Origin: Pteria penguin
Taxonomy: Eukaryota > Mollusca > Bivalvia > Pterioida > Pteriidae
DNA: 64,000 nt
Direction of reading: 5' to 3'
Assembly (NCBI GenBank): GCA_035048485.1
Contig: CM068581.1
Span: 11,924,864-11,988,863 of the forward strand
Positions 26,801 to 36,762 of the stretch are shown here, one piece after another. The translations under genes and the position numbers were made by a program. The notes below the pieces were generated by a model, which searched no databases, was not told where the DNA came from, and worked only from the letters and a program-made list of their open reading frames with translations. Numbering within the stretch: the first letter of the stretch is position 1; each line of letters opens with the position of its first letter.

Positions 26801-28272
26801 ACCCATACCACGGGCAGCTACATCGTGTGTGTGTATAAGGGGCTTTTACTTGCCAAATATATCCTTGACATGGTTGCTGTGATATTCAAAGAACGGCTGA
26901 ATGCCAACTGGTACTCCGAGTACTTGTGAGCCTCTAGCCGGGATCGAACTCACGACCTAATGGAAAATGTTTATGATATTAGACATTTTGCAATCAATAA
27001 ACACCAAAATGACAACAAAAGAGTACTGATACAACATACTGTAGAAACATGTATTACAAATGACTTTAACTATAAAAAGATTTATTAATACATGATGATA
27101 TTTAAAAAAAATCAATACACATGGCCGTAGAATGCATTTCAAAAGTAGGAAAAGTGTGTGTGTGTGTGTGGGGGGGGGGGTGAGATTTTGTTTTGCATCG
27201 ATAAAACATCGGTCCATGATCGACCAAAACAATGGGGTACCTGATACACAGTTTTTGATTTTGGAAAAGGGCAACCTATGGTTTCTTAACTTCTAAGACA
27301 AAATGTTGCTTGTCACGGGCGCTGTTTAATATGACAAGTGAGTGCATTACTAACTGAAATCTCCTCCCTACCCTTTTGTCACAAGAGAGGGACGAGATCG
27401 GATTTGGGTTATTACTCACTTCACAAGTAAAGCAGTTTTTGTCCAGATGTCGAAAGTCAAATGCAACATTTTGTTCAACGAACTGATATTGGGGTATGGC
27501 ATTAGCTCTTCGGACTTTCGTTTCAGTGAGCTAAAAAGCACTGAAGTCGTGACAGAACTACTATATCCTATCAGTACTTTACTGAAATATTGCTGAACAT
27601 GATTTTAAACCACAATCAACCAACCAAATAATATGAAGATACATGTACATGCCTGTAATCTCCTGGTGTGACCTTGGAATCAATATTTCTGTTGTGACTA
27701 TGTCCTATATCACGTACATTTAAGGTTTGCACTATTTGCTTGATCAGTCTACCAATTTCAATTGACAGCGTTTGAAATAATACGATGTCTAATATTTCAT
27801 GGTTCTTTTCATTAAATTTATTACACCATCAAGGTGTTCTGTGCGTTTTTATCGGAGAAGGTAGTCATCCCATTTAGATTCTCTACGAAAAATTTCTTCA
27901 TCCCGTGCTGTGTGCCCCCCCCCCCCCCCCCAAATGAAATTGATGAAGTATCTTTAACATGTACATGTACAAACTGGAGTTGTTTATTTTGATTTCTTTT
28001 GTACATTAAAAACTTCATTGAAATGCAGATCTCAGAAAACTACATGTAGTACTTACTAGAATAATAAATGTATGTAGCACATTAAAAAAGAGTCAATATT
28101 TTCCAAACTTAACTCAGTGTTTCTTGACTGTCTTTGCAGATTTGGTCGCCTACTGCTAATGCTTCCGTCTCTAAAATTTGTTATGTCGGAAAAAGTGGAG
28201 AAGATTTTCTTTGGACGAACAATTGGAAACACTCCAATGGAAAAACTCCTGTGTGACATGTTCAAAGGATGA
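11827..28272 (+). CDS. NR2E3: NR2E3-like (photoreceptor-specific) nuclear receptor, seven exons
   Basis: Joined exons are 11827-12103, 13529-13632, 20773-20979, 21124-21320, 22502-22748, 23500-23605 and 28140-28272; all phases agree and all introns are GT-AG. They give about 422 residues, close to the roughly 410 of vertebrate NR2E3. The DNA-binding domain has two C4 zinc fingers (Cys57, 60, 74, 77 and 93, 100, 110, 113, counting from the first full codon). Its P-box [14 protein letters not shown] is the NR2E3 form and not the tailless form. The linker has [10 protein letters not shown] and ENIDVTS, and the ligand-binding domain has [28 protein letters not shown] and the AF-2 helix [13 protein letters not shown]. 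By family knowledge it is an orphan nuclear transcription factor acting in photoreceptor or neuronal identity (fly Hr51, worm FAX-1). A short upstream coding exon may be missing. Introns are packed with minisatellites. Confidence 0.95.
12290..12790. repeat. 30-bp tandem array in intron 1
   Basis: The unit is TCTGATTGAGTGTACGTCCT plus a variable TCTGTTGGAA, GGTGTTGGAA or TGTGTAGCAA ending. There are about 16 copies. The 30-bp period produces open frames of up to 178 codons on the minus strand (reading [10 protein letters not shown] repeatedly). These are artefacts inside a receptor intron. Confidence 0.95.
13093..13335. mobile_element. MITE with about 60-bp terminal inverted repeats and G/C runs
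   Basis: The left end (GGGACAACCATTTGATTTT, then a G run, then GAGCAGGAAGACTT) is mirrored on the right by AAGTCTTCCTGCTC, a run of about 13 C and AATTAAATGGTTGCTCCC. The left flank is TTAA and the right flank is CTAA, so a TTAA-type target is possible but not proven. The middle is A-rich. It sits in receptor intron 1 and has no coding capacity. Confidence 0.8.
13529..13632 (+). CDS. NR2E3: NR2E3-like exon 2: second zinc finger
   Basis: After TATTTCAG the exon completes Arg and encodes [18 protein letters not shown], then the rest of the second C4 finger and the start of the C-terminal extension ([13 protein letters not shown]). It ends phase 1 in GATG|GTATGC. The intron between the two fingers splits the codon just before the second-finger Cys. 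Confidence 0.96.
13655..20262. repeat. 70-bp tandem array filling intron 2, about 94 copies
   Basis: The unit is GGTTATAGTATCACTGTTAG, GTATGAATTACTCCCGACTG, TCTTCAGTCACTTGGTTGAT, ACTTTGTTTT. Common variants are 71 bp (extra G) and about 66 bp (GATACTGTTTT). It starts about 25 bases after the exon 2 donor. Because 70 leaves remainder 1 on division by 3 and the unit has few stops, dozens of open frames up to 240 codons occur; none is a gene. Variant units recur in blocks (see findings), showing higher-order duplication. Confidence 0.97.
20368..20499. mobile_element. short TIR element with 6-bp target duplication
   Basis: Ends are AGTGGCGGAT on the left and ATCCGCCACTG on the right. GGTATT flanks both sides (20362-20367 and 20500-20505). 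The GGCGGATC-type terminus is shared with the larger elements at 60386-60893 and 60976-62077. At 132 bp it is non-coding. It lies in receptor intron 2. Confidence 0.7.
20500..20772. other. 3' part of receptor intron 2
   Basis: Unique AT-rich sequence ending in the acceptor TTCCATTTAG. Nothing else is seen. Confidence 0.5.
20773..20979 (+). CDS. NR2E3: NR2E3-like exon 3: hinge
   Basis: It completes the Ala codon and reads [20 protein letters not shown], continuing through a Ser/His/Met-rich hinge to HEQEDANN. It ends phase 1 (AACC|GTGAGT). The [10 protein letters not shown] segment across the exon 2/3 junction is a strong NR2E3 signature; the rest of the hinge is poorly conserved, as expected. 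Confidence 0.95.
21124..21320 (+). CDS. NR2E3: NR2E3-like exon 4: start of ligand-binding domain
   Basis: The exon reads [20 protein letters not shown] and goes on to the first LBD helices ([29 protein letters not shown]). It ends phase 0 at CGAGATCAG followed by GTTAGA, a non-optimal donor. The sequence of this exon end and donor has been amplified into the array that fills the following intron. Confidence 0.96.
21321..22490. repeat. 32-bp array in intron 4 made of exon-end plus donor copies
   Basis: About 35 units of the form AATGAGATCAGGGTAGAGAA TGGTATCGTAAG follow the exon 4 donor directly. Each unit contains GAGATCAG followed by GGTAGA, GTAAGAG or a close variant, which matches the exon 4 terminus (CGAGATCAG) and the start of intron 4 (GTTAGAGAATG). 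Many copies carry GTAAGA, a better donor consensus than the genuine GTTAGA. Confidence 0.93.
22502..22748 (+). CDS. NR2E3: NR2E3-like exon 5: LBD helices 3 to 8
   Basis: It begins in phase 0 with [20 protein letters not shown] and ends [14 protein letters not shown] in phase 1 (AAACCAG|GTATGG). The [11 protein letters not shown] segment and the [13 protein letters not shown] signature are typical of NR2E receptors. Confidence 0.96.
23111..23330 (-). mobile_element. tRNA-headed SINE in receptor intron 5
   Basis: On the minus strand the head reads GCCGAAGTAGCTCAGTGGAT (A-box region) and later GAGTTCGACTCCC (B box). This is followed by a body with GTCTTTCGGATGAGAC and ACCATATACGTGAAAT, and a short (CAAT)-type 3' tail. 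The body is related to the SINEs at 35824-36096 and 40716-41125. No clear target duplication was found. A (GATA)n run lies at the head side (23335-23360). Confidence 0.85.
23335..23360. repeat. (GATA)n microsatellite
   Basis: Six GATA units directly flank the SINE head. Confidence 0.9.
23500..23605 (+). CDS. NR2E3: NR2E3-like exon 6: LBD helices 8 to 10
   Basis: The exon completes Glu and reads [20 protein letters not shown], then [14 protein letters not shown]. It ends phase 2 within the Arg codon (ACTAG|GTAAGA). RGLKDPxxVExLQDQxQVML matches the NR2E3 family pattern. Confidence 0.96.
23838..23882. repeat. (GA)n microsatellite
   Basis: About 22 GA dinucleotides lie in receptor intron 6. Confidence 0.95.
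23883..24892. other. unique intron 6 DNA
   Basis: AT-rich sequence with no supported feature. The short open frames are not spliced to anything. Confidence 0.4.
24893..25951. mobile_element. non-autonomous element with about 145-bp internal repeats and terminal hairpin
   Basis: It begins AGAGGCCCAAGTGGCCCTGA and has about seven internal units spaced 119 to 149 bp, each with GAGTACTTACTTYCTRTAAG and a TGTCARCCAATCAAAGCCCT / GCCATCTTGGAT segment. It ends in GACGACGGACGGCGCACTGT and the hairpin GCTCACTTGAGCCC / GGCTCAGGTAAGC followed by TAAAAAG. A second, diverged copy lies at 35733-36762. Terminal hairpin plus CTAA recalls Helitron 3' ends, but no 5' TC terminus is seen, so the class is uncertain. 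It lies in receptor intron 6. Confidence 0.75.
26330..26700. repeat. dispersed repeat, copy 1, with foldback end
   Basis: This copy shares order and sequence (ATAAACACCGAAACGACGAC, then ACTATAAAAAGA, then a hairpin) with 26960-27445. The hairpin arms at about 26559-26655 read GTGAGTGCATTACTAGCCCA and its inverted partner. Confidence 0.65.
26810..26962 (-). mobile_element. SINE-like fragment
   Basis: On the minus strand it starts AGGTCGTGAGTTCGATCCCG, a tRNA B-box-like segment, followed by a short body. The A-box half is missing. It lies between the two related dispersed repeats and could have been carried with them. Confidence 0.4.
26963..27445. repeat. dispersed repeat, copy 2, with GT/G tract
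   Basis: A diverged second copy of 26330-26700, with ATAAACACCAAAATGACAAC, ACTATAAAAAGATTTATTAA and the terminal foldback AGTGAGTGCATTACTAACTG. It also holds a (GT)n tract running into about ten G residues near 27155-27181. Confidence 0.65.
27446..28139. other. 3' part of receptor intron 6
   Basis: Mostly unique DNA with a run of about 17 C residues near 27914-27931. It ends in the acceptor GACTGTCTTTGCAG. Confidence 0.5.
28140..28272 (+). CDS. NR2E3: NR2E3-like exon 7: C-terminal LBD with AF-2
   Basis: It completes Arg, reads [20 protein letters not shown], continues [15 protein letters not shown] and ends LLCDMFKG with a TGA at 28270-28272. The last helix is the conserved NR2E3 AF-2, so the protein is complete at its C-terminus. 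Confidence 0.96.
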
Positions 28273-28914
28273 AGATTTATGACATGTTTCTTTACAAATT
28301 CATGAAAAAAATAACAAAATGACATAAATATAGAAAGTTGTGCGACATTCATGATTACGACATAAATGAATGGTTCGTCAACATTGAAGTAATTATGATG
28401 TCACACCTCATCTACGAATCGGCGATTTGTGGACATGGCTATCGGCGATCACTCAGTTATATATGACGCCATGATATATAGTACAGAGCACACAAGGTGA
28501 TTGTATATACACACTATTATTACATATGTATTATGAAATCACGCCATTAAATACACGTCATGAAAAAACATCTCAACATGTATGTACATACAATGTAAAT
28601 AACATGTAGCATCCTACATATATATACATCCCATATATACATATGATGAACAACGTCATCATGCCCACATGGTATGTACAACACATGATATATAACATTA
28701 TCACATAAAATATATGGACAATCATTTTATGTATCATATGAACATGGTGCTTTTGCATGTACATATACATTTTACTGCCATTAAAAAGTTCTTCCCCTAC
28801 CGCAGGTAAGAAAACATCAATGTGACACAAGTTTATAACAATATCGATCACCTCACTTAGTTAGGTATACAGAAAATGTATATAATGTATATAATAATGC
28901 GAATACTGTCATCA
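28273..28914 (+). other. 3' flank of the NR2E3-like gene
   Basis: AT-rich sequence expected to hold the 3' UTR. The best poly(A)-type hexamer I see is ATTAAA at 28546-28551; there is no nearby AATAAA on the plus strand after the stop. The cleavage site is therefore unassigned. Confidence 0.35.
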
Positions 28915-30695
28915 AAACATACCCCTAGTGCTGACTATACTCATCACATACCCCTAGTGCTGACTCTACTCATCACATACCCCTAGTGCTGACTATACTC
29001 ATCACATACCCCTAGTGCTGACTATATCCATCACATACCCCTAGTGCTGACTATACTCATCACATACCCCTAGTGCTGACTATACTCATCACATACCCCT
29101 AGTGCTGACTATACTCATCACATATCCCTAGTGCTAACTATATCCATCACATACCCCTAGTGCTGACTATACTCATCACATACCCCTAGTGCTGACTATA
29201 CTCATCACATACCCCTAGTGCTGACTATACTCATCACATACCCCTAGTGCTGACTATACTCATCACATACCCCTAGTGCTGACTATACTCATCACATACC
29301 CCCAGTGTGGACCATACTCATCACATACCCCTAGTGCTATCTATACTCATCACACACCCCTAGTATGGACAATACTCAACACACACCTAGTATGGACAAT
29401 ACTCATCACATACCTCTAGTGTGGACCATACCCATCACATACCCCTAGTGCTGACTATACTCATCACACACCCGTAGTGCTGACTATATCCATCACACAC
29501 CCTAGTGCTGACTATATCCATCACACACCCTAGTGCTGACTATATCTATCACACAGCCCTAGTGCTGACTATATCCATCACACACCCCTAGTGCTGACTA
29601 TATCCATCACACACCCCTAGTGTGGACTATACTCATCACACACCCCTAGTGCTGACTATATCCATCACACACCCCTAGTGCTGACTATATCCATCACACA
29701 CCCCTAGTGCTGACTATATCCATCACACACCCCTAGTGCTGACTATATCCATCACACACCCCTAGTGCTGACTATACTCATCACACACCCCTAGTATGGA
29801 CAATACTCAACACACACCTAGTATGGACAATACTCATCACATACCCCTAGTGTGGACCATACCCATCACATACCCCTAGTGCTGACTATACTCATCACAC
29901 ACCCCTAGTGCTGACTATATCCATCACACACCCCTAGTGCTGACTATATCCATCACACACCCCTAGTGCTGACTATATCCATCACACACCCCTAGTGCTG
30001 ACTATATCCATCACACACCCCTAGTGCTGACTACATCAATCACACACCCCTAGTGCTGACTATATCCATCACACACCCCTAGTGCTGACTATATTCATCA
30101 CACACCCCTAGTGCTGACTATATCCATCACACATCCATCACACACCCCTAGTGCTGACTATATCCATCACACACCCCTAGTGCTGACTATATCCATCACA
30201 CACCCCTAGTGCTGACTACATCAATCACACACCCCTAGTGCTGACTATATCTATCACACACCCCTAGTGCTGACTATATTTATCACACACCCCTAGTGCT
30301 GACTATATCCTTCACACACCCCTAGTGCTGACTACATCCATCACACACCCCTAGTGCTGACTATATCCATCACACACCCCTAGTGTGGACTATATCCATC
30401 ACACACCCCTTGTGTGGACTATACTCATCACACACCCCTAGTGCTGACTATATCCATCACACAGCCCTAGTGTGGACTATATCCATCACACACCCCTTGT
30501 GTGGACTATACTCATCACACACCCCTAGTGTGGACTATACTCATCACACACCCCTAGTGCTGACTATATCCATCACACACCCCTAGTGCTGACTACATCA
30601 ATCACACACCCCTAGTGTGGACTATATCCATCACACACCCCTAGTGTGGACTATATCCATCACACACCACTAGTGCTGACTATACTCATCACACA
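28915..30695. repeat. 29-bp tandem array, about 60 copies
   Basis: The unit is CACATACCCCTAGTGCTGAC TATACTCAT in the left half and CACACACCCCTAGTGCTGAC TATATCCAT in the right half, with a transition zone around 29340-29640. Variants include TGTGGACTAT. Confidence 0.96.
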
Positions 30696-30699
30696 AAAA

Positions 30700-31075
30700 C
30701 CAACATATAAAATCACATACCTGTGGTGCTTACTACGCCATCATATACACGTAGTGCGAACTATGCCATAATATACACACATAGGGCGAACAAGTAATAA
30801 CATACACGAAGCGTGGACTACGCCATTCATATACATACATTGTAATTGGGACTAGTAATGCGAACTACGCCTTCATAGAGACGAAAAGCGGACTATGCCA
30901 TCATATGTACACTTAGTATGGACTACGCAGTCATATACATATAGTGTGATATACGCCATTTCATGCACGTAGCACAGACTACGCCACCATTTACACGCAT
31001 TACAGACTTTTAAATTACGTAGTGCCATGATACATACGTAGTCGTGCTGAGCGTTGCAAGTCGTGCCCCACAATT
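30700..31075. repeat. diverged short repeats following the 29-bp array
   Basis: Loose repetition of TGGACTACGCCATCATATAC-type segments every 35 to 40 bp, much diverged. It is probably an old relative of the neighbouring array. Confidence 0.45.
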
Positions 31076-31429
31076 GTTTACAAACTCAGTTATTCCGTAG
31101 TGTAAATATCTATAACATTCTCGTAATTTGTAAAAATGATAGAAATTGTTGAGAATATTGTATATAAACAGGATATGTGATTCAGGGTATGAAGTTTTAA
31201 CATTATATTACACTTCATGTTATATCTGTTTCTAATTCTAGACATTAGCATAATTATCTGTATTGTTATTTTTTTAATCAGTGTGACTCTAATCAAATTC
31301 TTGTTTTGTCTTAACTATGTAATATATCTGAAAAAGAAATTGTCCTTTGATTGTTTAGTATTGGAGTCAAGTGTAAGTAGGAATGTGATACACACACTAT
31401 GATATACGTGTACCTGCATGTAACCAGCT

Positions 31430-31705
31430 GAAGGAAGATCTCTCCCAACCACCTGACAGAATTAACTCCAGACCAAGCAAGGGACCAGAAATCTGACGAC
31501 CATCTGACGGCATCCATCCCAGGTCGAGCAAAGGAGGTCAAACATCTGACAACCGCCTGACCAGGCCAAGTACGAGAAGTCAGAGATCTGACAACCATCT
31601 GACGGCAACCACTCCAGGTCAAGCACGAGAATTCAGAGATCTGGCAACCACCTGACGGCACCCAATCCTGGTCAAGTACGAGGGCCCAGAGATCTGACTC
31701 AACCG
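31430..31705. repeat. about 50-bp repeats, five copies
   Basis: Units contain AGATCTGACAACCATCTGAC followed by GGCAACCACTCCAGGTCAAG and CACGAGAATTC. Five degenerate copies are visible. Confidence 0.8.
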
Positions 31706-31739
31706 TCTTTCAGAATCGATATAGTAAGAAACTCATTGG

Positions 31740-32870
31740 CTTTTTTGAAATAAGTAATGAGGGATGTGTGAAGGACCGAGAATTATGGTGACACGAGACC
31801 TCGGGTTTTACTGTCTCATCTGAAGCAATGAGGCATATGTGAAGTACCGACGAAAACGGTGACAGAGGACCTCGGGGTTTACTGTCTCATCCGAAGCAAT
31901 GAGGGGTATGTAAAGTACCGACGAATACAGTGACAGGGGACCTCGGGTTTTACCGTCTCGTCCAAAGCAATGAGGGATATGTAAAGTGCCGACGAAAACG
32001 GTGACAGGGGACCTCGGGGTTTACTGTCTCATCCGAAACAATGAGGGTATGTAAAGTACCGACGAATACGGTGACAGGGGACCTCGGGTTTTACCGTCTC
32101 GTCCAAAGCAATGAGGGATATGTAAAGTGCCGACGAAAACGGTGACAGGGGACCTCGGGGTTCACTGTCTCATCCGAAACAATGAGGGTATGTAAAGTAC
32201 CGAAGAATACGGTGACACGAGACCTCGGGTTTTACCGTCTCATCTAAAGCAATGAGGGATACATGTATGTAAAGTACCGACGATTACGATGACACGAGAC
32301 CTCGGGTTTTACCGTCTCATCTAAAGCAATGAGGGTATGTAAAGTACCGACGAATACGATGACACGAGACCTCGGGTTTTACCGTCTCATCTAAAGCAAT
32401 GAGTGATATGTAAAGTACTGACGATTACGATGACACGAGACCTCAGGTTTTACCGTCTCATCTAAAGCAATGAGGGATATGTAAAGTACCGACGAATACG
32501 ATGACACGAGACCTCGGGTTTTACCGTCTCATCTAAAGCAATGAGGGATATGTAAAGTACCGACGAATACGATGACACGAGACCTCGGGTTTTACCGTCT
32601 CATCTAAAGCAATGAGTGATATGTAAAGTACCGACGATTACGATTACACGAGACCTCGGGTTTTACCGTCTCATCTAAAGCAATGAGGGATATGTAAAGT
32701 ACCGACGATTACGATGACACGAGACCTCGGGTTTTACCGTCTCATCTAATGCAATGAGGGATATGTAAAGTACCGACGATTACGATGACACAAGACCTCG
32801 GGTTTTACTGTCTCATTTGAAGCAGTGAGGGATATGAAAAGTACCAAGGGCATATAACTTGGTCTAGAAC
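31740..32870. repeat. 71-bp minisatellite derived from a SINE body
   Basis: About 15 units of CAATGAGGGATATGTAAAGT, ACCGACGAATACGATGACAC, GAGACCTCGGGTTTTACCGT, CTCATCTAAAG. The same 71-bp stretch, in the same order and length, occurs once inside the minus-strand SINE at 35824-36096 (CAGTGAGGGATCTTTAACGT through GGGCCTCGGTTTCTACGG to CTCATCCGAAAG). In that SINE it is bordered by CCGAAG and CCGAAAG. Confidence 0.93.
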
Positions 32871-33109
32871 AGTGATGATGATATTGATGTCAACTCTTTC
32901 TGTTCTTTCCTTCTTATGAGATATCACTTGTTTTATATCAGAAACAGCATGTATTTAAGTTCCTTTGCTGCAGTATATCACCGAGCTTTCATTGATATTG
33001 AGCCCTTAACTACGACATATATACCTCAGATTTTACATCAGCTGTGATATCGATTTCAAGATATTCAGAACCAAATTTATCAAATTTTATATCAGCAATA
33101 ACATTGCTC
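32871..33109. other. transition into the 106-bp array
   Basis: Sequence with scattered ATATCA-type motifs that resemble degraded units of the following array. Confidence 0.4.
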
Positions 33110-34925
33110 CCAATCGCAACACTGCGATGTATAACAGGGTCTACACCAACAGTAACCACGATTTAATGCCATTCGGTGCAATGTATCGCTAGGTCTATAA
33201 CAGCGGCGATATCAATCGCTTTGAAGGTCTTCACTGCGATATATCACCTAGTTGTATCAGCGGCAGTATCGACATCAAAACCTTCATTACGATATATAAC
33301 TCGGTTATATCGGCGGGGACATTGACTTGAAGTTATTCACTGCCATATGTCACCTAGTTGTATCAGCGGCAGTATCGACATCAAAACCTTCATTACGATA
33401 TATAACTCGGTTATATCAGCGGGGATATTGACTTGAAGTTATTCACTGCCATATGTCACCTAGTTGTATCAGCGGCAGTATCGACATCAAAACCTTCATT
33501 ACGATATATAACTCGGTTATATCGGCGGGGACATTGACTTGAAGTTATTCACTGCCATATGTCACCTAGTTGTATCAGCGGCAGTATCGACATCAAAACC
33601 TTCATTACGATATATAACTCGGTTAATTCACTGCCATATGTCACCTAGTTGTATCAGCGGCAGTATCGACATCAAAACCTTCATTACGATATATAACTCG
33701 GTTATATCGGCGGGGACATTGACTTGAAGTTATTCACTGCCATATGTCACCTAGTTGTATCAGCGGCAGTATCGACATCAAAACCTTCATTACGATATAT
33801 AACTCGGTTATATCGGCGGGGACATTGACTTGAAGTTATTCACTGCCATATGTCACCTAGTTGTATCAGCGGCAGTATCGACATCAAAACCTTCATTACG
33901 ATATATAACTCGGTTATATCGGCGGGGACATTGACTTGAAGTTATTCACTGCCATATGTCACCTAGTTGTATCAGCGGCAGTATCGACATCAAAACCTTC
34001 ATTACACTATATAACTCGGTTTTATCAGCGGGGATATTGACTTGAAGGTCTTCACAGCGATATATGTCACCGAGTTGTATTCACGGCGATAGCGATATCA
34101 AGACTTTTATTACGATATATAACTCGGTTATATCAGAGGTGGTATTGATTTGAAGGTCTTCACCGCGATATATGTCACCGAGTTGTATCCACGGCGATAG
34201 CGATATCAAGACTTTTATTACAATATATAACTCGGTTATATTAGAGGTGGTATTGATTTGAAGGTCTTCACCGCGATGTTACCGAGTTGTATCCACGGCC
34301 ATAGCGATATCAAGACTTTTATTGCGATATATAACTCGGTTATATAAGCGGGGATATTGACTTGAAGGTCTTCACCGCGATATGTCACCGAGTTGTATCC
34401 ACGGCGATAGCGATATCAAGACTTTTATTACGATATATAACTCGGTTATATCAGCGGGGATATTGACTTGAAGGTCTTCACCGCGATATATGTCACCGAG
34501 TTGTATCCACGGCGATAGCGATATCAAGACTTTTATTCCGATATATAACTCGGTTATATCAGCGGGGATATTGACTTGAAGGTCTTCACCGCGATATATG
34601 TCACCGAGTTGTATCCACGGCGATATCGATATCAAGACTTTCATTACGATATATAACTCGGTTATATCAGAGGTAGTATTGACTTGAAGGTCTTCACCGC
34701 GATATATTACCGAGTTGTATCCACGGCGATAGCGATATCAAGACTTTTATTACGATATATAACTCGGTTATATCAGCGGGGATATTGACTTGAAGGTCTT
34801 CACAGCGATATATGTCACCGAGTTGTATCCACGGCGATAGCGATATCAAGACTTTCATTACAATATATAACTCGGTTATATCAGAGGTGGTATTGATTTG
34901 AAGCTCTTCACTAAGATGTGTCACT
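33110..34925. repeat. 106-bp array with dimeric 53-bp substructure
   Basis: The unit contains ATATATAACTCGGTTATATC, GGCGGGGACATTGACTTGAA and GTATCAGCGGCAGTATCGAC. The two halves, starting GTTATATCGGCGGGGACATT and GTTGTATCAGCGGCAGTATC, align over about 53 bp. The left block (to about 34010) is nearly uniform. The right block is a diverged version (GTATCCACGGCGATAGCGAT). Minus-strand open frames of 76 to 90 codons here are artefacts. Confidence 0.93.
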
Positions 34926-35732
34926 GGTTTATATCGATGATGCCTATCAGTTTTAAATCAATAGTGAAACTGATTTTAATCCTACACTGCCTTATATCAA
35001 TGAGTGATGCTTATCAATAAATTTATATCAGAGGTGAATTCAACTTGATTATTGTATTCTGATAAACCTTATCACTGCAGTCATTTCAGTTAATCTACAA
35101 CATTTCATAGAAATACAGACACGTATTCGCTATATGAGAGGTTTAATTCTTTTCAGATCTGTGTAAATACATGAACCTTTCTAGTGCAAACACCTGCATA
35201 GTATACATTTCGTCTTACAGTTTGCAACCAGTGTCTACAATTTATTTTTTCTCACACTTTACAACATAGAGAAGATATGTACATAACATATACAATAGAA
35301 CATACATATTACACAAACAGAAGAGCGAACAACATGTATTTTAACCTGGAGGGAAAACTCTCTTATCAATCATTTTTATAAATTTACAAAGATTATTAAT
35401 AATAGAGACTTGTTCACATGAAAATAAGTTATAAAATTAAAAGGTATTTGGACGTGATATATATTACGTCCAAATTATTAGATTTCAAACTAGACATATG
35501 TTATTACTTAATATAATTAGCCTACATGTATACTTATTTTACTTGTAGTTAAGAGTTGAGTATTTAAACAAAGAACAAATGGAATTAAAAGGTTAAGCAA
35601 ATCGTATGTTAAATAAGTCGATATGCAGGAATCGGTCCAAAAGCATACAATAATATTAAAGTTTTAGTATAGTCTGAATTCGATGCTTAGACATGGGATA
35701 ATCCTGACACTGACTCTGTATCTTAACTTATG
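34926..35732. other. unique AT-rich DNA
   Basis: No supported feature. Confidence 0.4.
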
Positions 35733-36762
35733 AACAAGAGGCAAATATGGATGTACTTTGCTCATCTTGGCTCCTTAAGCACTTACTAGAATACGAAAGT
35801 ATCTGAACGAAGTTTGCATCAGATTGATTGATTGATTATTGTTTTACGTCACACCATGAATATTTCACGTATATGGTGACGGCATTTGCCTGATGTGGAG
35901 CATACAAATTTTGACCTTTGCAACGGACCCACCCGAAGCAGTGAGGGATCTTTAACGTGTCATGCATACCACGGCACGGGGCCTCGGTTTCTACGGTCTC
36001 ATCCGAAAGACATGACACCAGCATGACCAGAGCGGGACTCGAACCCCGGCCTTCCGATCAGGAGTCCGACGCGATACCACTAGGCCACGCCGGCTTAGTT
36101 TGCATCAGAATCTACCCAAATATAACACCACCTCCTAGGACATTGTGATACGTTTGGATTTTCAACCAATGCAGCTTATCTGAATTTTTCTCCTCAATCT
36201 ACTTTGCCCTGTCCTTGACCTATACCAAGATTCAGCAACACTTGTGCAATGTACATGGTTTTAGAACTTTTTTTCTGTCCAGTTTCATCAAAATTTTTCC
36301 ATCGGTTTAATGGGAGAAGTCGACTGAGTAGCATATAGTCGGCAATCGTAAACCTTTTTCCTTTTTAAACACAAACCTAATTTTGTAACCCAATCATTTC
36401 CATAAAATTTGCCCAAATTTCGTACCTTAAGTGAAAAACTTATATCTGACAAGATGTTTACTAACACCATTTCTTAAATGACCCTTTTGGTTCATTTCAT
36501 TCTGATAAATTCCGTTTGTTGATCTCAGCAACTGGTCTGAAGAAGAAAGTCAACGAGGTGTATGACCCTAACCTGAGTTCAGCTTTTGAAGGATCCTGCA
36601 GAAAGGCAATAATACTTTCACCTTGCATACGTAATCCCAAATAAGTATCATAAAAATTCCTTTCATAGTTCTATAAATGAAAACGAGACAAGTTTACAAA
36701 GGACAACAGACAGAACAAAATGACAATAGCTCACTTGAGTCTTTGGTTCAAGTGAGCTACAA
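35733..36762. mobile_element. second hairpin-ended element, interrupted by a SINE
   Basis: It starts GAACAAGAGGCAAATATGGA and ends CAATAGCTCACTTGAGTCTT / TGGTTCAAGTGAGCTAC, the same terminal hairpin architecture as 24893-25951. The interior is diverged and shorter once the inserted SINE is removed. Confidence 0.65.
35824..36096 (-). mobile_element. intact tRNA-headed SINE with 13-bp target duplication
   Basis: Read on the minus strand, the head is GCCGGCGTGGCCTAGTGGTA with a B box GGTTCGAGTCCC. The body contains GTCTTTCGGATGAGACC, the ACCGAGGCCCCGTG block and GCCGTCACCATATACGTGAA, and the 3' tail is a (CAAT)n run. AGTTTGCATCAGA flanks it on both sides (35811-35823 and 36097-36109), a perfect target-site duplication. 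It is the reference copy for the SINE body that was amplified at 31740-32870. Confidence 0.95.

Noticed and set aside
36020..36096. A tRNA gene on the minus strand
   Set aside because: A and B boxes are present, but the sequence is the head of a SINE with body, tail and target duplication.
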